Both the position numbers and the translations under genes were made by a program. A DNA stretch of 62,069 nucleotides, taken from contig NZ_FMBW01000086.1 of NCBI RefSeq assembly GCF_900091725.1, positions 1-62,069 on the forward strand, written 5' to 3'. This DNA comes from Streptomyces sp. DvalAA-43. Lineage in GTDB: Bacteria; Actinomycetota; Actinomycetes; Streptomycetales; Streptomycetaceae. How positions within the stretch are numbered: the first letter of the stretch is position 1; each line of letters starts with the position of its first letter. The notes below the pieces were generated by a model. The model had not been told where the DNA came from, did not search any database, and was given only the letters and a program-made list of their open reading frames with translations. Of the stretch, positions 50,771-59,613 are shown piece by piece.

Positions 50771-51655
50771 GGCGACGGGGCGCGGGGCGCCGCGGAAGAC
50801 CTGCTCGGTGTGCCAGGAACGGTGGTGCGCGGCGATCGGGCTCGTGCCCGGCCGGGGCCCGGTCAGGGGGCGGCCCGCCAGCGCCGTCACATGCTGCCGG
50901 GCCGCCGGGCTGTGCCCGACGAACTTCTGGGAGACCAGGATGCGGTGGCCTTCGCCGACGCCGAGGACACCCCGGTCGAACAGCTTGTGGTGCAGCGCGC
51001 ACAGGCACAGCCCGTTGTCGAGGTCGTCCGGGCCGTCCAACGCCCACCAGCGCACATGGGCGGCCTCCAGCCCGACCGGCATCGCACCGATCCTCCCGTC
51101 GTAGCCGCAGAAGGCGCACCGGTACTCGTAGGCGGTCAGCACCATCTCCCGCATCCGCCGGTCCCGTTGCCGCCGCGGCCCGGCCGGGATCGTCGGGGAC
51201 TCCACCGCGGGCTCCAGACCCACGGCCTCGCACAACTCCCCATGCAGCGACGGCGGGAAGTGCTGATCGAGCAGCACTCGGGCAATCCGGCCGAGCAGCA
51301 CCGGATCACGGCGCAGTGCCGCCCGCAGCTCCGGCGCCAACCGCCCCGCCGCGCCCGTCGCACGCAACTCCAGCACCCCGGTACCGGGACTGCCGGCCCC
51401 GCGATCGGTGCGTACGTCCCACACCCCGTCACTGACCAGATGGTGGAAGGGATAGGCGGGCGTGGTCCTGTTGGCCGGCCCGTACTCCGCCAGCAGCCGC
51501 TTCAGGTCCTCCTCCACCGCGCTGTACCGCAAGGCGCCGTCGGCATCCTCCTGGAACCGGCCGAGGGCGTACAGGAACAGCAGGGGCTTGTGCGGGGCCC
51601 GTATCCCGTTCCCGGTCCATTGCCTCAGCTTCGCAGCGCGTTCGAGCCAGTCCAT
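50762..51655 (-). CDS. HNH endonuclease of the phosphorothioate-DNA-dependent (ScoMcrA-like) type
   Basis: 297 aa from ATG 51655 (the frame is open to 51772 without family-like sequence). The N-terminal ~150 residues resemble a sulfur-binding domain (WTGNGIRAPHKPLLFLYALG, then AYPFHHLVSDGVWDV). The HNH site is CAFC (180-183), LEAAHVRWW (His200), DLDNGLCLCALHHKLFDRG (Asn214, His222/223). Such enzymes cut phosphorothioated or otherwise modified DNA. No dnd genes are nearby, as expected for a strain that excludes modified DNA. Type IV restriction is inferred from family resemblance. Confidence 0.85.
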   Translation of the reverse strand: MDWLERAAKLRQWTGNGIRAPHKPLLFLYALGRFQEDADGALRYSAVEEDLKRLLAEYGPANRTTPAYPFHHLVSDGVWDVRTDRGAGSPGTGVLELRATGAAGRLAPELRAALRRDPVLLGRIARVLLDQHFPPSLHGELCEAVGLEPAVESPTIPAGPRRQRDRRMREMVLTAYEYRCAFCGYDGRIGAMPVGLEAAHVRWWALDGPDDLDNGLCLCALHHKLFDRGVLGVGEGHRILVSQKFVGHSPAARQHVTALAGRPLTGPRPGTSPIAAHHRSWHTEQVFRGAPRPVAVT

Positions 51656-52029
51656 GACCGGCGATCGTAGCGGCATCGCGGCCCGGTCGAAGGCGACGGA
51701 AAAGAAATGAAGGAATGAGGGGGAGGTATTCTCCGGCGTGCGAAATCTGGATGGGTCGTCCGGGCTGAGCAATAAAAGCCAACCAGATCACCAAGAGATG
51801 GTCAAGGGCCCGCTAGGCGAAAACGGTCTCCACCCCTCAAATCTGGCGATGATGGCACCACATGTCAGGCACCAGAGGTTAAAGTGATTCTAAAGAGAGG
51901 AAGCCATCAAGGCAATCCCGGGTGGCCCCGCAGGAGATTATTCGGAGGAATTGAATCCGCTTTCCGTGTGGGATGTGAACGTGCCAGTATCGATTTCACC
52001 TCTCCATCCCCCACTTCGAGGAAGGACAG
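51656..52029. promoter_or_regulatory. Divergent intergenic region, HNH endonuclease / ABC transporter
   Basis: 374 bp with lower GC than neighbours and no convincing gene. It must hold promoters for both directions. Visible elements: two GGCACC copies flanking ACATGTCA (about 51846-51873), purine-rich ribosome-site-like AGGAGA and GGAGGAA (about 51931-51950) that precede no good start, and GGAAGGA just before the ABC start. Confidence 0.5.
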
Positions 52030-52971
52030 ATGGCGGCGGAAAACAGTCACATCCATGCCCAGGACGTCTGGCGCCGATACGGAACGGGCAAGAAGACCTT
52101 CGATGCCGTACGCGGTGTCAGCTTCACCGTCCGGCCCGGCGAGCTCTTCGCGCTCCTCGGCACCAATGGCGCCGGCAAGACCTCGACCGTGGAGATGCTG
52201 GAAGGGCTCGCCGCTCCCCATCGGGGCGGCGTCCGCCTGTTCGGCACCCTCGACCCGGTGGCCGACCGGGCCCGGATACGCCCACGGACCGGCGCGATGC
52301 TCCAGGAGGGCGGATTCATCTCCCACCTGACCGCCCAGGAGACCGTCGGGATGTGGGCGGGGCTCACCACCCGGCCCCGCCCCGTCGCGCAGGCACTGGA
52401 TCGCGCCGGGCTGTCCCACCGCGCCGCGGTGATGGTGCGGAACCTGTCGGGGGGCGAGCGGCGGCGCCTGGACCTGGCCATCGCCACGCTCTCGCACCCC
52501 GATGTCCTCTTCCTTGACGAACCCACCGCGGGCATGGACGTCGAAGGGCGCCACGCCACCTGGCAGTTGATACGCGAACTCCAGGGGCGGGGCACGACGA
52601 TCCTGCTCACGACGCACTACCTGGAAGAGGCCGAATCCCTCGCCGACCAGCTGGCGATCATGCACCGTGGACGGATAGCGGCGTCGGGCTCCGTCCCGGA
52701 CATCGTCGCCGGTCACCCGTCCACACTGTCGTTCGGCCTGCCGGAGCAGTGGACTGCCGGTGATCTGCCCGTCGGCGGGACGGTGGCGGAACGTGACGGC
52801 CGGGTGACCGTGACGACCGGCGAACTCCAGAAGGACGCCGCCCGCCTCCTCGCCTGGGCCGAGAGCCACGATGTGGCCCTCGCCCGGTTCACCGCGCGAC
52901 CGGCGTCACTCGAAGAAGCCTTCATCGCCGTCGCCGGCCGCGACGGCGGACGGCGGGAGGAGGGTGCATGA
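52030..52971 (+). CDS. ABC transporter ATP-binding protein
   Basis: 313 aa, ATG 52030 with GGAAGGA upstream. Walker A GTNGAGKT at 44-51, signature LSGGERRRLDLAIATL, Walker B VLFLDEPTAGMD, H-loop LLTTHYLEEAESLADQ. Drug/peptide-export (DrrA-like) type with the usual C-terminal extension. The last codons overlap the permease start (ATGA). Confidence 0.95.
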   Translation: MAAENSHIHAQDVWRRYGTGKKTFDAVRGVSFTVRPGELFALLGTNGAGKTSTVEMLEGLAAPHRGGVRLFGTLDPVADRARIRPRTGAMLQEGGFISHLTAQETVGMWAGLTTRPRPVAQALDRAGLSHRAAVMVRNLSGGERRRLDLAIATLSHPDVLFLDEPTAGMDVEGRHATWQLIRELQGRGTTILLTTHYLEEAESLADQLAIMHRGRIAASGSVPDIVAGHPSTLSFGLPEQWTAGDLPVGGTVAERDGRVTVTTGELQKDAARLLAWAESHDVALARFTARPASLEEAFIAVAGRDGGRREEGA

Positions 52972-53732
52972 ACAGCCCGACCACGCAGCACATGAAGACC
53001 CTGTTCCGCATCGAGTGGACGCTGTTCCACCGGATCAAGTCCAACTACGTCTTCGTGGTGCTGGTCCCGGCGATGCTCCTCTTCACGATGAGGTCCGTGC
53101 AGAAGCAGCTGCCCCTTCGCGAACACGGCATCGAAGCCGGCCCGTTGATGGTGTCGACCGCCACCGGCGTGCTGCTGATCTTCTCCCTCTACTCGTCCGT
53201 CACCGGTCTGTACGTGGCGCGCAGGGAGGAACTCGTCCTCAAGCGCCTGCGCACGGGCGAAGTGGCCGACCCGGTGATCCTGGCCGGCGGCGCGTCCATG
53301 TACGTCGCGATCTGTGTGACCCAGATCGTCGTCGTGGCGGCGGTGCTGTCGGTGATGTTCGGCGTGATGCCCCGGCAACCGCTCGCGGCCGCCGCGGGAC
53401 TCCTCACCGGCATCGCCCTGATGACGGCGATGGCGGCCACCACGGCCGCCCTGTGCCGGACCGTCGAGTCCGTGCTCGTCGCCACGCTCCCGGCGATCTT
53501 CGTCCTGCCGATGATCTCCGGCGTCTACATCCCCCGCGAGGTGCTGCCGGACGCGCTCGGCGAGGCACTGCTGTTCGCGCCGCTGTCCTCCACGATCGAC
53601 CTGATGAGATCGGGCTGGACCGGCGAACTGACAGCCCCCGAAACCCTGACCAGAACCGCACTGGCCACCGCGTGGACAGCCCTGTTCGCCTGGACGGCAA
53701 CCCGCAGATTCCGCTGGGAGCCCCGCACCTGA
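52968..53732 (+). CDS. ABC-2 type permease
   Basis: 254 aa with about six transmembrane helices (FVVLVPAMLLFTMRSVQKQL, then GVLLIFSLYSSVTGLYVARR, ATLPAIFVLPMISGVYIPRE). Partner of the ATPase encoded just upstream; together an exporter of unknown substrate. Confidence 0.92.
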   Translation: MNSPTTQHMKTLFRIEWTLFHRIKSNYVFVVLVPAMLLFTMRSVQKQLPLREHGIEAGPLMVSTATGVLLIFSLYSSVTGLYVARREELVLKRLRTGEVADPVILAGGASMYVAICVTQIVVVAAVLSVMFGVMPRQPLAAAAGLLTGIALMTAMAATTAALCRTVESVLVATLPAIFVLPMISGVYIPREVLPDALGEALLFAPLSSTIDLMRSGWTGELTAPETLTRTALATAWTALFAWTATRRFRWEPRT

Positions 53733-54020
53733 ACCTCCCGACCCTCCGAACCCGGCCGGGCCAGGGCACGTGGGCCATGGCGGAAGGTGCGAGGAGCACG
53801 AAACGGGACCTGCACGTCCATGCCCGGACAGTGGGCGCGAGGCTGAGAGAGCCCCGCGAGCGGGCCCGTGACCGGTCGCCGGGGTCTTCCCCTCGGGGAT
53901 ACCAATTCGCTTAATAAACAGCCTACTTGACGATGGATACTGTGTTGCAGTGAACGTGTACCACGTGGTTTATGTTGTTCTACGTTCAGTTGGCATTGCA
54001 TCAACCTCTGGGGGAACGGC
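53733..54020 (+). promoter_or_regulatory. AT-rich upstream region of the DUF6232 pair with inverted repeat
   Basis: The 3' half is AT-rich. ACGTG-TAC-CACGT (53954-53966) is a perfect 5-bp inverted repeat about 55 bp before the ATG. TTGACG at about 53931 could be a -35 box, but a matching -10 is not convincing. No gene seen. Confidence 0.45.
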
Positions 54021-54632
54021 ATGGAGCCAACAGATCCGGCGGGGCGGCCGTGGAACGCCCCGCCCCCACCCCCGGTGCCGCCGCTCACACGCGGCGCCGA
54101 TGTCGATCTGCGGGTCAGCAAACGGCTGCTGTGGGTCGGCGGCGCCGCCTATCCGCTGCAGAACATCGCGCGGGTGTACACGCTCACCATCCACCCCAGG
54201 CGCAAGGAAGCCGTCGTCCGCTTCTGCAAGAGCGTCGCGATCACGTTGGCGGTCGCGATCGCCCTCACGATCCTCGGCGCGGTGGCCACCCTAGGGAGTG
54301 AGGACGTGGGAGGCGGCATCGTCACCTTCGTCTGGTATGTCACGGTGGCCGGGCTGATCTACTTCCTCGTGGAGCTGATCTCCGTACTGTCGGCTCAGTC
54401 GCACTACGTACTCGCCGTCGAAACCTCCGGCCCGTCCACCGCGGTCGTGACCAGCACCAACCGGGAACACCTGAACCAGCTCGTCGGATACATCGCCCAC
54501 GCGATCGAGAATCCCGAAGCCGAGTTCCAGGTGAAAGTGGAGAGCATCACGATCAGCCCCAGGAACTACTACTTCGGGGACAACGTCAACATGTACGGCG
54601 GCACCGGAAACGTCGGGATGGCGAGCGCATGA
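54021..54632 (+). CDS. DUF6232-family membrane protein with C-terminal Gly/Asn motif
   Basis: 203 aa. A Pro-rich head precedes a small PH-like region (DLRVSKRLLWVGGAAYPLQN, then IARVYTLTIHPRRKEAVVRF). Two transmembrane helices follow (ITLAVAIALTILGAVATLG and ITFVWYVTV-type, here FVWYVTVAGLIYFLVELIS). A cytoplasmic PH-like strand set (VLAVETSGPSTAVVTSTNRE) leads to the C-terminal YYFGDNVNMYGGTGNVG. Overlaps its partner gene by ATGA. The terminal motif is nearly repeated at the N-terminus of the partner. Confidence 0.82.
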   Translation: MEPTDPAGRPWNAPPPPPVPPLTRGADVDLRVSKRLLWVGGAAYPLQNIARVYTLTIHPRRKEAVVRFCKSVAITLAVAIALTILGAVATLGSEDVGGGIVTFVWYVTVAGLIYFLVELISVLSAQSHYVLAVETSGPSTAVVTSTNREHLNQLVGYIAHAIENPEAEFQVKVESITISPRNYYFGDNVNMYGGTGNVGMASA

Positions 54633-54988
54633 GCGGCGACAGCTACTACTTCGGCGACAACGTGAACATGCATGGTGGACGGGGCAACACCGGCATCGTC
54701 AAGAACCAGGCGGTGGCCGCCGACGCCGCAGTGGTGTCTCCCGCACTTCGGTCGGCCGTCGAGGAACTGCTCCAGCTGGTCGCGGAACTCCGCGACCGGG
54801 TTCCGCCGGCGAGCGCCCAGGCCATCGACGAATCCCTCGGAGACATCAGTGCCGACGACACCGCGCCGCCGCAGGACAGACACCGCGCCCTGATGGCCGT
54901 CGCAGGCATCGCCGCGACGGTCGGCGCCGTCGGCCAGCCGGTCCTCGACGCGGTCAACAAGATCCTCGAACTGCTGGGTGCGCGGTAG
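54629..54988 (+). CDS. Small partner protein with N-terminal Gly/Asn motif
   Basis: 119 aa. MSGDSYYFGDNVNMHGGRGN at the start matches the C-terminus of the preceding protein in 14 of about 17 positions. The rest is a helical domain (LRSAVEELLQLVAELRDRVP, then HRALMAVAGIAATVGAVGQP and VNKILELLGAR) that resembles small effector-associated helical bundles. Output function unknown. Coupled to the DUF6232 gene. Confidence 0.78.
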   Translation: MSGDSYYFGDNVNMHGGRGNTGIVKNQAVAADAAVVSPALRSAVEELLQLVAELRDRVPPASAQAIDESLGDISADDTAPPQDRHRALMAVAGIAATVGAVGQPVLDAVNKILELLGAR

Positions 54989-55074
54989 GACGACATCGGC
55001 CACCGGTTGGCAGCTCCGGGTTCGGAGTCGGGACTGGACGCGGGGCAGTCGCTGCGGCGATGTCGTTCGTGCGT

Positions 55075-55602
55075 TCACGTGCTGGACTGCCTGAAGCGTC
55101 CTCGCATCGGCCGACATGTCGTCCGGTTGGTCTTGAGCGGCGTGGTGTTGGCCGGAGTGAGGTGGGCGCCGATGACGTGGGCCTGGCCGAGGGCGATGGT
55201 GAGGCCGAGGCCGAGGCCGTGTCCGTGTCCGTGGCCCCGTTCGGCAGCTTCGGTGCGGAAGCGCTGGGGTCCGTGGGCGAGGAGTTCCGGGGAGAAGCCG
55301 GGGCCGTGGTCGCGTACGACGATGGTCGTGCCGTCGACCGTGACCTCGGCCGGCGTCGCGCCGTGGCGGTGGGCGTTGAGGATCAGGTGGGTGACGAGGC
55401 GGTCGAGACGGCGCGGGTCGGTCTCGGTGACCGGGTGGCCGGTCACCCTGCCCCGCGTCTCCAGGCCCTTGCGTCGTACGGATTCCGCCACCAGCTCGTC
55501 GAGTGGCACCGCCTGGACATCGGCCCTGACGACCACATGGTCCAGGAGGAGCTGGAGGACACGGAGGCGCTGCGCATCATTCTCTACAAGCTCTTCGGCC
55601 AT
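55075..55602 (-). pseudogene. Sensor histidine kinase C-terminal remnant
   Basis: 175 aa with only the ATPase part of a histidine kinase: LVTHLILNAHRHGATPAEVT (N-box), VVRDHGPGFSPELL (G1/F-box) and GLGLGLTIALGQAHVIGAHL (G2). The sensor, transmembrane and phospho-acceptor His regions are missing, and no response regulator is adjacent. The gene stops being kinase-like at its 5' end (about 55575-55600), where the opposite-strand oxygenase remnant begins. It could still be expressed as a small ATPase, but truncation is more likely. Confidence 0.6.
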
Positions 55603-55603
55603 C

Positions 55604-55905
55604 TCCCGGCACCGCCCCTGCTGGACGGCCTGCCCACCGTATGGGCGGCGGGCCGCGCGCTCGCAGGCCCGGTCATCGGCACGATCACGGTGGCGTCCCT
55701 CCCCGAGCCCTTCCGCCGACGGGCGGGTCTGCCCGAAATCCCCGGCGCCCAGACGCTGATGCAGAGCGTCTACGTGGCCGTCGGCCTGGCGCGCTTCCTG
55801 CCCGGCAACCGGCTCCGGGCCGAGGGCCTCACCGGCCTGCTCCCCTGTCCTCGGACAGCGACGTCCCCCAAGCCGCGACGCCCACCGCGCTGCGCGGCCG
55901 GATGA
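55604..55905 (+). pseudogene. MpaB/DUF2236-type oxygenase C-terminal remnant
   Basis: About 100 residues open to a stop at 55905. The segment reads LPTVWAAGRALAGPVIGTIT, then VASLPEPFRRRAGLPEIPGA and VYVAVGLARFLPGNRLRAEG, like the end of ER-bound-oxygenase-type (DUF2236) proteins. The catalytic His-containing N-terminal three quarters are absent. The stop overlaps the ATG at 55902 of the EF-hand gene. Confidence 0.5.
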
Positions 55906-56456
55906 AACAGGTCGGCGCCCTGTTCCGGATGGTCACGCCCTTTGCCGTGCGGCACGGTCCCGCCGAGAGAACCGGATCGCAGCGGAGCGCTGACGAATTC
56001 TTCACCGCGGTGCCGGACCAGACCGGCGACGGCTACCTGGACTGGCCCGATCTCGCCGCCCTGGCCCGGGAGCTGTCCTCCCGCCTCGATCCGGACGAAC
56101 CGGAGGAGGCCAGGCTCTGCCACGCGTATGCCGAGTGGTGGAGGGAACTCCATGCGGCCCTCGACGTCGACGGCGACGGCCGCATCAGCAAGGAGGAGTA
56201 CGCCGCCGCTGTCCTCTCCCTCGCCGGGCCCGCGCTGATCAGGGTCGCCGAAGAGCTCTTCGACGTCACCGACGCGGACGGCAACCAGTTCATCGACGCG
56301 GACGAGTACCGGGCCCTGTTCCGGACCGGGTTCCGGCGCACGGTGGCCGACGTCGACGCAAGGTGCTCACGCAGCGCGCTCGTGAAGGACTTTCTCTCCT
56401 TCATGTCGGGCCGCCGGCGCTCGACCGCCCATGACCCACTGCTCGCCGACGCGTAG
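55902..56456 (+). CDS. EF-hand calcium-binding protein
   Basis: 184 aa from ATG 55902. Three EF-hand loops are readable: DQTGDGYLDWPD (39-50), DVDGDGRISKEE (88-99) and DADGNQFIDADE (124-135), resembling the calerythrin-like actinobacterial EF-hand proteins. No signal peptide; cytoplasmic calcium buffer or sensor. The true start may lie a little upstream, since the homology-like frame continues back over VPQAATPTALRGR. Downstream is a strong bidirectional terminator. Confidence 0.88.
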   Translation: MKQVGALFRMVTPFAVRHGPAERTGSQRSADEFFTAVPDQTGDGYLDWPDLAALARELSSRLDPDEPEEARLCHAYAEWWRELHAALDVDGDGRISKEEYAAAVLSLAGPALIRVAEELFDVTDADGNQFIDADEYRALFRTGFRRTVADVDARCSRSALVKDFLSFMSGRRRSTAHDPLLADA

Positions 56457-56553
56457 GACCCCCGGACCGAAGGGGCCGCCGGGAGGACAGGACTGCGGGA
56501 GGAGCTTCACCACCCCGATCCGGTTCGGCAGTCCCCGCGTGGCCCCCTCACGC

Positions 56554-56592
56554 CGATGGCACCGGTCCCCGTGGCGGGGGCCGGTGCCATCG
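56554..56592. terminator. Bidirectional terminator between EF-hand and secreted hydrolase genes
   Basis: CGATGGCACCGG (56554-56565) pairs perfectly with CCGGTGCCATCG (56581-56592), with an inner CCCC/GGGG and a GTGGC loop. Placed between convergent stops. Confidence 0.9.
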
Positions 56593-56641
56593 TTCAGGTG
56601 GTGCGCTCAGGCACTGTCAGCGGGGACGTGGCCCCCGGGCG

Positions 56642-59413
56642 TCAGCCCTGGTGCGCGTCCGTGACCTTCCCCGTGAGGAGGGGGCCCTCCAGCCACTCGT
56701 TCTCCTTGAGGATGTTCACCTGCATCCGCAGGGACTCCTCCGACTCGGTCAGCGCGTCGGTGACCGTGGGCACGGACACTTCGGTGCTCGTCTCGCCCTT
56801 GGGGACGGACACCCAGAGGGAGGGACTGTTCGTGGACAGGGGCCGCTCCGGGTCGGCGTCCTCGCCGAGGCTGGAGAGCCACTCCTCGTCGACATCCTTC
56901 GTGGACAGCTCCGTGCCCTCGTGGACCGGCAGGAGGTCGAACCGCATCTCGATGCTGATGTCGGCGGGCTGGGAGAGCTCCACCTTCCAGGTGAGCTTCT
57001 GGCCCTCGGTGACCGAGTCGGCGACCGGGGTCACGGTGACCGTGGGCATGGGGTCGTCGTTCTCGACGAGCACGCCTCCGAAGGCGCCGCCGACCGCAGT
57101 GCCGCGCACGGCCTTGGCCGCGACCTCGTGGCTGAGGTCGTAGCTGTAGCGGGAGTTGCCCGTGACCGTGATCGGCACGTCCACGGAGCCACCGGCCTTC
57201 ACCGTCACGGTGCGGATGGTGGACTTGCGGGTCTCCGGGTCGCGGACGGCGAGCTTGATCACGCCGGTGCCCTTGCCGGTGACCTGGACGGGCACGCGGT
57301 AGGTGCGGGTGCCGGAGTCGCCCTCCTTGACCGTCAGCTTGCCGATGTCGACACGCGAGAGTGCGACGGGGCGTACCACCGGGGTGCCGGGGCGCCAGCC
57401 CCAGGCGTCCATCAACCAGAGCTCGCCGGAGCCGCTGCGCGGGGTGAGCTCCAGCGACCGCGTCCGCTTCAGGTCGACACCGGCGCTGACGGCGGCCTTC
57501 AGCGGGACGCGGACCTCACGCGCCCAGTACGCGGCCGTCGAGTCGGAGCCGGGAAGGCCGTCGACGGTGACCTGACCGAGCCCCACCCGCTTGCCGGAGG
57601 CGTCGGTGAGGGCGACGTCGAGCCGGGTGCCCCGGGTGTTCGGCGGCACCGTCACCCGCAGGGCGAGCGCGTCGGAGCCCGCCAGCGAGAAGGCGCGCTC
57701 CGGCGTCAGCCGGACCGGGGTGCCCGGCTTGGTCCAGCGGGCCGTGACCGCGTTGCGGCCCGGCTCACTGGTGGTCTCCGCCCAGGACGCGAAGTGCGGC
57801 GACTTACCGGGGGTGGAGTCAGGCATACAGGCCCGCGCGGCGCTCGTCGCGACCTGTTGGCACACGCGCCCGTTCGTCACCGAGAGCGGGTCGTCGGGCC
57901 GGATCGCCGGGGTGCGATTGCCGCCGACGGCGTGGGTCAGCACCCGGGCGGGACCGGCCGAGGGCGCGCGCCGGTCGGAGCCGTCGAGCAGCGGGCGGAC
58001 CCGGTCGTCGCCCGCGAGGAAGAGCCGCGCGGCGGCGGCGATGTAGGTGGCGCCCGCCGTCTGCTGCTGCTTGGCGCTCAGCCGGGTCCCGGCCCGTGCC
58101 GAGCAGACCGGGTCCGGGTTGTTCTTGTCGTCCCAGAAGTCGTCGGCGGCCGGGGCCTCGGCCTGGCCGGGCGTCCACTCCGTGTTGAAGAAGTTGTGGT
58201 TGGCGCCGACCATGTACACCGCGCTGTGCAGCGCCGTGCCCTGGCCGATGCCCCGGGTGCCGTCGAGGTACATCTGGCCCTGAAGGTCGCTCACATCGCC
58301 GTCACAGCCCGGCAGGATGGTCATGGAGGGCACGTCGGGCATGGGGTTCTGGCCGAAGTTGGTGGGGCCGATCAGGACGGTGCCGCGGATCCGCCAGCCC
58401 ACCGGCCCCCGGTATCCGTCCTCGGCGGGCGGCGGCGGGGAGACGCTGTCGAGAGCCGCCCGGTTGACGCCCTCGCCGCCCCGGGAGTGGCCGACCAGGA
58501 GCACCTTCGAGAGGTCCGCGGGCTCCGTCGCGCGCACGGCCGCGGGGGCCTTCGCGGGGCTCGCACCCCACTCCGCCCAGCGGGCGAGGTGCTGGCGCAC
58601 CAGGGACGAACGGGCCTGCGCCCCGAAGTCGGCCGCGCGGCCGTCCTGCGCGTTGACACCGTTCGCGGAGATGGAGACCGTCACATAGCCCTGGGATGCC
58701 AGGAGCTTCTGGTCGTGCAGAAAGCCGCGGTAGCTCGGGATCTCCTTGTTGCCCGGCTTGCACGGCCACTCCATGCCCGCGCTGTTCTTGCCGGGCTCGT
58801 AGCAGGTGGCGCCGCGGCCGTGGACGAAGAGCGCCAGCGGTCGCTTCCCCGGCGCGTCCGTCGGGCCGACGACCGTGGCGCGCATCTCCACGGGCTCGGC
58901 GTAGCCCGGCAGCCTCACCGACTTCAGGGAGTACTCACCACTGATGGTGCGGTACTTACCGGCGACACCGGGGTCGACCGGGTTGGCGGGGAACGGCTCC
59001 TGGGGTGCCTCCGCGGCCGACGAGCGCCGCTGACGGGGTGCCTGGTCGGCCTTCGCGGCGTCCAGCCGCCGCGAACCGGCGACCACCTGGAGTTCGCTCA
59101 CCGGTCCGACCCTCGCCCCGTCGAGGCGGAGCCGGAAGGTGCGTTGGTCGGGGGAGGGCTCCGGGACGCCGAGGGTCCGCTCCCCCGAGCGGAACTCGAC
59201 CAGGGCGCCGCCCATGCCCACGGGCTCGGGCGAGCTCCAGATCAGCTCCCCGCCCTCGACACGCCACCCCTCCGGCAGCCGCTCCCCGGAGGCGCCCGGC
59301 GGCGCGCCGGGTATGGACTCGGCGGCCGGTTGCGCATGCGCCGGCCCTGGCACACCCGCCGCCAGCGCCACGGCCGCCAAGGCAGCCGTCAGCGCGCGTG
59401 AGACCTGTCTCAC
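56642..59413 (-). CDS. Large secreted alpha/beta hydrolase with Calx-beta-like domain
   Basis: 923 aa from GTG 59413 (GAGGAGA 7-8 nt upstream). Signal peptide VRQVSRALTAALAAVALAAG ending A-H-A. The hydrolase core has PLALFVHGRGATC, nucleophile elbow LLVGHSRGGEGVNRAA, and an acid/His region with YMVGANHNFFNTEW. A beta domain follows (LDVALTDASGKRVGLGQVTV), then a Calx-beta-type C-terminus (TVTPVADSVTEGQKLTWKVE). Secreted esterase/lipase-like enzyme; substrate unknown. Confidence 0.88.
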   Translation of the reverse strand: MRQVSRALTAALAAVALAAGVPGPAHAQPAAESIPGAPPGASGERLPEGWRVEGGELIWSSPEPVGMGGALVEFRSGERTLGVPEPSPDQRTFRLRLDGARVGPVSELQVVAGSRRLDAAKADQAPRQRRSSAAEAPQEPFPANPVDPGVAGKYRTISGEYSLKSVRLPGYAEPVEMRATVVGPTDAPGKRPLALFVHGRGATCYEPGKNSAGMEWPCKPGNKEIPSYRGFLHDQKLLASQGYVTVSISANGVNAQDGRAADFGAQARSSLVRQHLARWAEWGASPAKAPAAVRATEPADLSKVLLVGHSRGGEGVNRAALDSVSPPPPAEDGYRGPVGWRIRGTVLIGPTNFGQNPMPDVPSMTILPGCDGDVSDLQGQMYLDGTRGIGQGTALHSAVYMVGANHNFFNTEWTPGQAEAPAADDFWDDKNNPDPVCSARAGTRLSAKQQQTAGATYIAAAARLFLAGDDRVRPLLDGSDRRAPSAGPARVLTHAVGGNRTPAIRPDDPLSVTNGRVCQQVATSAARACMPDSTPGKSPHFASWAETTSEPGRNAVTARWTKPGTPVRLTPERAFSLAGSDALALRVTVPPNTRGTRLDVALTDASGKRVGLGQVTVDGLPGSDSTAAYWAREVRVPLKAAVSAGVDLKRTRSLELTPRSGSGELWLMDAWGWRPGTPVVRPVALSRVDIGKLTVKEGDSGTRTYRVPVQVTGKGTGVIKLAVRDPETRKSTIRTVTVKAGGSVDVPITVTGNSRYSYDLSHEVAAKAVRGTAVGGAFGGVLVENDDPMPTVTVTPVADSVTEGQKLTWKVELSQPADISIEMRFDLLPVHEGTELSTKDVDEEWLSSLGEDADPERPLSTNSPSLWVSVPKGETSTEVSVPTVTDALTESEESLRMQVNILKENEWLEGPLLTGKVTDAHQG

Positions 59414-59613
59414 GATGGTGTCTCCTCGTTGTTGGTCGTGCTTCAGCGCCCCAGGAATCCCAGGAGCACCCCCCGCACCGGGGAGAGGGTGACGTGTCAT
59501 CACCGGTTGTCCCACCTCGGGGAACCTGACAGGAATCTGACAAGAGCCGAACAGGAGCCGAACAGGAGCGCCGAGGAGGAGCCGGACGGGCTGCTCGCGG
59601 CGGTGCCTTCGAG

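Noticed and set aside
51884..52029. Possible small peptide gene (exported precursor) just before the ABC exporter
   Set aside because: Ribosome-site-like purine tracts exist, but the only starts are GTG or TTG, and the frames run on into the ABC gene without stopping, so no discrete precursor peptide can be defined.
56651..59401. 916-codon plus-strand open frame opposite the secreted hydrolase
   Set aside because: The minus-strand protein has a signal peptide, a nucleophile elbow and a strong ribosome site; the plus-strand frame is an antisense shadow.
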